Source: Actinomycetes bacterium
GTDB taxonomy: Bacteria > Actinomycetota > Thermoleophilia > Gaiellales > Gaiellaceae
Length of the DNA stretch: 54,878 nt
Assembly: GCA_025964535.1 (NCBI GenBank)
Contig: JAOPYX010000357.1
Span: 1 to 54,878, forward strand
Direction of reading: 5' to 3'
Shown here: piece after piece, positions 53,402-54,878 of the stretch
Position numbering within the stretch: position 1 is the first letter of the stretch
Layout of the letters: every line of letters begins with the position of its first letter
Notes under the pieces: model-generated
The model's database searches: none
Told to the model about the DNA's origin: nothing
Seen by the model: only the letters and a program-made list of their open reading frames with translations
Translations under genes and position numbers: made by a program

Positions 53402-54878
53402 ATGTCCAATGGCCACCACGAGGAGCAGAAGAGCGCCGCCGACGGTGAGCTCACAGCGCGCCTGAAGGACGCGACGGAGCTGCTCGAGGCGGTCGTCCGC
53501 GACCGCGGCCTGCTCGGCGCACTCTCTGTCGAGCAACGTACCCGGCTTCTCTCCGCCGCCGGCGACGTGCACAACCCCGACCTCGTCCAGCGCCGGCTCT
53601 GGGCGAAGTCGCTGCGGCGCAAGGAAAAGGCCGCGAAGCTTGCGCGCGACGAGTCGGCGCTGGCCGAGACCGGCATCCGCGTCCTGCGCGAGAAGCCGGT
53701 CTACACGACGCCGAACGTCGTCCCGCCGGAGAACTTCGAGCCGGCCGACGTCGACGAGCCTGAGCTGCGCGAGCTGATCGAGCCGCAGCACTGCTACGTC
53801 TGCAAGGAGCAGTACGCCGAGATCCATCCGTTCTACGACCAGCTCTGCCCGTCCTGTGGTGACCTGAACTACCGCAAGCGCACCGAGACCGCCGACCTGC
53901 GCGGCCGCGTGGCGCTGCTCACCGGCGGCCGCGTGAAGATCGGCTACCAGGCCGGTATCAAGCTCCTTCGCGCGGGCGCCCACCTGATCGTCACGACGCG
54001 GTTTCCGCGCGATGCCGCGATGCGGTACGCACAGGAGCGCGACTTCGAGGAGTGGGGGGGCCGCCTCGAGATCTTCGGGCTCGATCTGCGCCATACGCCG
54101 AGCGTCGAAGGTCTCTGCGAGCACCTGAGCACCACACACGATCGACTCGACTTCATCGTGAACAACGCGTGCCAGACCGTGCGCAGGCCGTCCGAGTTCT
54201 ACCGCCACATGCTCGACGCCGAGCGCGCGTCGGCACGTGCGATGCCGGACGAGATCCGCGGGCTCCTCGGCGCGTACGAAGGACTTCGCCGCACCGAGAT
54301 GCTGCCCGCGGGTGTGCCCGCGCTCGCGGAAGCCGCGCCGTCGCCGCTCGTCGGAGTGATCCATGCTGCGGAGCTGTCGCAGGTCGCCTTGCTCGCAGAC
54401 GATCTCGACCGCCAGGCCGATCTGTTTCCGGAGGGACGACTGGACCAGGATCTTCAGCAGGTCGATCTGCGCGAACGCAACTCGTGGCGGCTGCTGCTCG
54501 CGGAGGTGTCCTCCGTCGAGCTGCTCGAGACGCAGCTCGTCAACGCTGTCGCTCCGTTCGTCTTGAATGCGCGACTGAAGCCGCTGATGCTCCGCACACC
54601 TGACCGTGACAAGCACATCGTCAACGTGTCCGCCGTCGAGGGGCAGTTCTACCGGAAGTTCAAGACGACCCGTCACCCGCACACGAACATGGCGAAGGCG
54701 GCGCTGAACATGATGACCCGCACGTCCGCGGCCGACTACTACGCCGACGGGATACACATGAACAGCGTCGACACGGGGTGGGTGAGCGACGAGGATCCGC
54801 TGCACATCGCAGAGCGGAAGACAGCGGAGCACCGCTTCCGCCCACCGCTCGACATCGTCGACGGAGCAGCGCGGATCG
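53402..54878 (+). CDS. SDR-fold protein with N-terminal zinc-ribbon, 3' truncated by window end
   Basis: The gene runs off the window; 492 codons are visible. About 165 residues precede the Rossmann fold, with a zinc ribbon-like C131-x-x-C134 and C149-x-x-C152 near EPQHCYVCKEQ and QLCPSCGDLNYRK. The SDR fold begins LLTGGRVKIGYQAGIKLL. A VNVSAVEG serine segment is kept, but the catalytic YxxxK tyrosine is replaced: HTNMAKAALN has T428 four residues before K432. It may therefore bind a cofactor without classic reductase chemistry. Frame and ATG are clear. Confidence 0.8.
   Translation, partial: MSNGHHEEQKSAADGELTARLKDATELLEAVVRDRGLLGALSVEQRTRLLSAAGDVHNPDLVQRRLWAKSLRRKEKAAKLARDESALAETGIRVLREKPVYTTPNVVPPENFEPADVDEPELRELIEPQHCYVCKEQYAEIHPFYDQLCPSCGDLNYRKRTETADLRGRVALLTGGRVKIGYQAGIKLLRAGAHLIVTTRFPRDAAMRYAQERDFEEWGGRLEIFGLDLRHTPSVEGLCEHLSTTHDRLDFIVNNACQTVRRPSEFYRHMLDAERASARAMPDEIRGLLGAYEGLRRTEMLPAGVPALAEAAPSPLVGVIHAAELSQVALLADDLDRQADLFPEGRLDQDLQQVDLRERNSWRLLLAEVSSVELLETQLVNAVAPFVLNARLKPLMLRTPDRDKHIVNVSAVEGQFYRKFKTTRHPHTNMAKAALNMMTRTSAADYYADGIHMNSVDTGWVSDEDPLHIAERKTAEHRFRPPLDIVDGAARI

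Overview
The window is a high-GC (roughly two-thirds G+C) bacterial chromosome segment, densely packed, with GTG/TTG starts, many 4-bp stop/start overlaps and good AGGAGG-type ribosome binding sites. Three giant LuxR regulators, an HxlR regulator, HdeD, KimA-like and cyclase-ATPase-TPR genes, and Thr/Gly-rich secreted proteins with a sortase suggest an actinobacterial lineage, most likely a Thermoleophilia/Gaiellales-type soil organism. That taxonomic guess is inference. I see no rRNA, tRNA, CRISPR array or insertion sequence.

Layout. 1-1736: the 3' part of a DHA2-type MFS exporter and a convergent small membrane protein. 1774-12056 (minus strand): an eight-gene operon for a glycan or sugar conjugate (NAD-dependent epimerase, zinc-type dehydrogenase, Gfo/Idh/MocA oxidoreductase, a GT4 glycosyltransferase, three tandem CgeB-like glycosyltransferases, a SAM methyltransferase). 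Every junction has a 4-bp overlap except possibly the dehydrogenase. A KimA-like potassium transporter follows. 12269-16952: a PhyH-like dioxygenase, a CBS protein, a glycogen debranching-type glucosidase and several tiny genes. 16960-18641 (minus): a peroxiredoxin, a cytosolic CPFC thiol oxidoreductase and an unknown. Diverging from these, 18788-26108 is a full chaperone operon: hsp20, thioredoxin, dnaK, grpE, dnaJ, a CbpM-like modulator and clpB.

26145-36130: an HxlR operon with two small metal-binding-type proteins, two giant LuxR regulators (one with a broken Walker A), an HdeD-like membrane protein, and a second copy of the CxCxxxxC protein family directly ahead of a second hsp20. 36202-39006 (minus) is a third giant LuxR regulator. 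It diverges from a five-gene exported-protein cassette (39504-43061): a Thr-rich secreted protein, a Gly-rich PGRS-like protein, a Thr-rich Cys-containing protein, a small secreted protein and a sortase. Next come a stand-alone response regulator and a collagen-like/PKD secreted protein (43083-44164, minus), a small protein with a damaged start codon, and a LysR-HTH/PAS/GAF fusion regulator.

The most interesting part is 39.0-44.6 kb. Genes for exported low-complexity proteins and a sortase lie beside three sensory regulators. The intergenic regions there share GGTGA/TCACC half-sites, including a 24-bp element found twice (20/24 identical). This looks like a co-regulated surface-display system without a recognisable LPXTG substrate. 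The window closes with an unknown gene, a chemoreceptor, a 1168-aa zinc-ribbon/cyclase/ATPase/TPR protein, a two-TM protein, a cupin, and an SDR-like protein that runs off the end.
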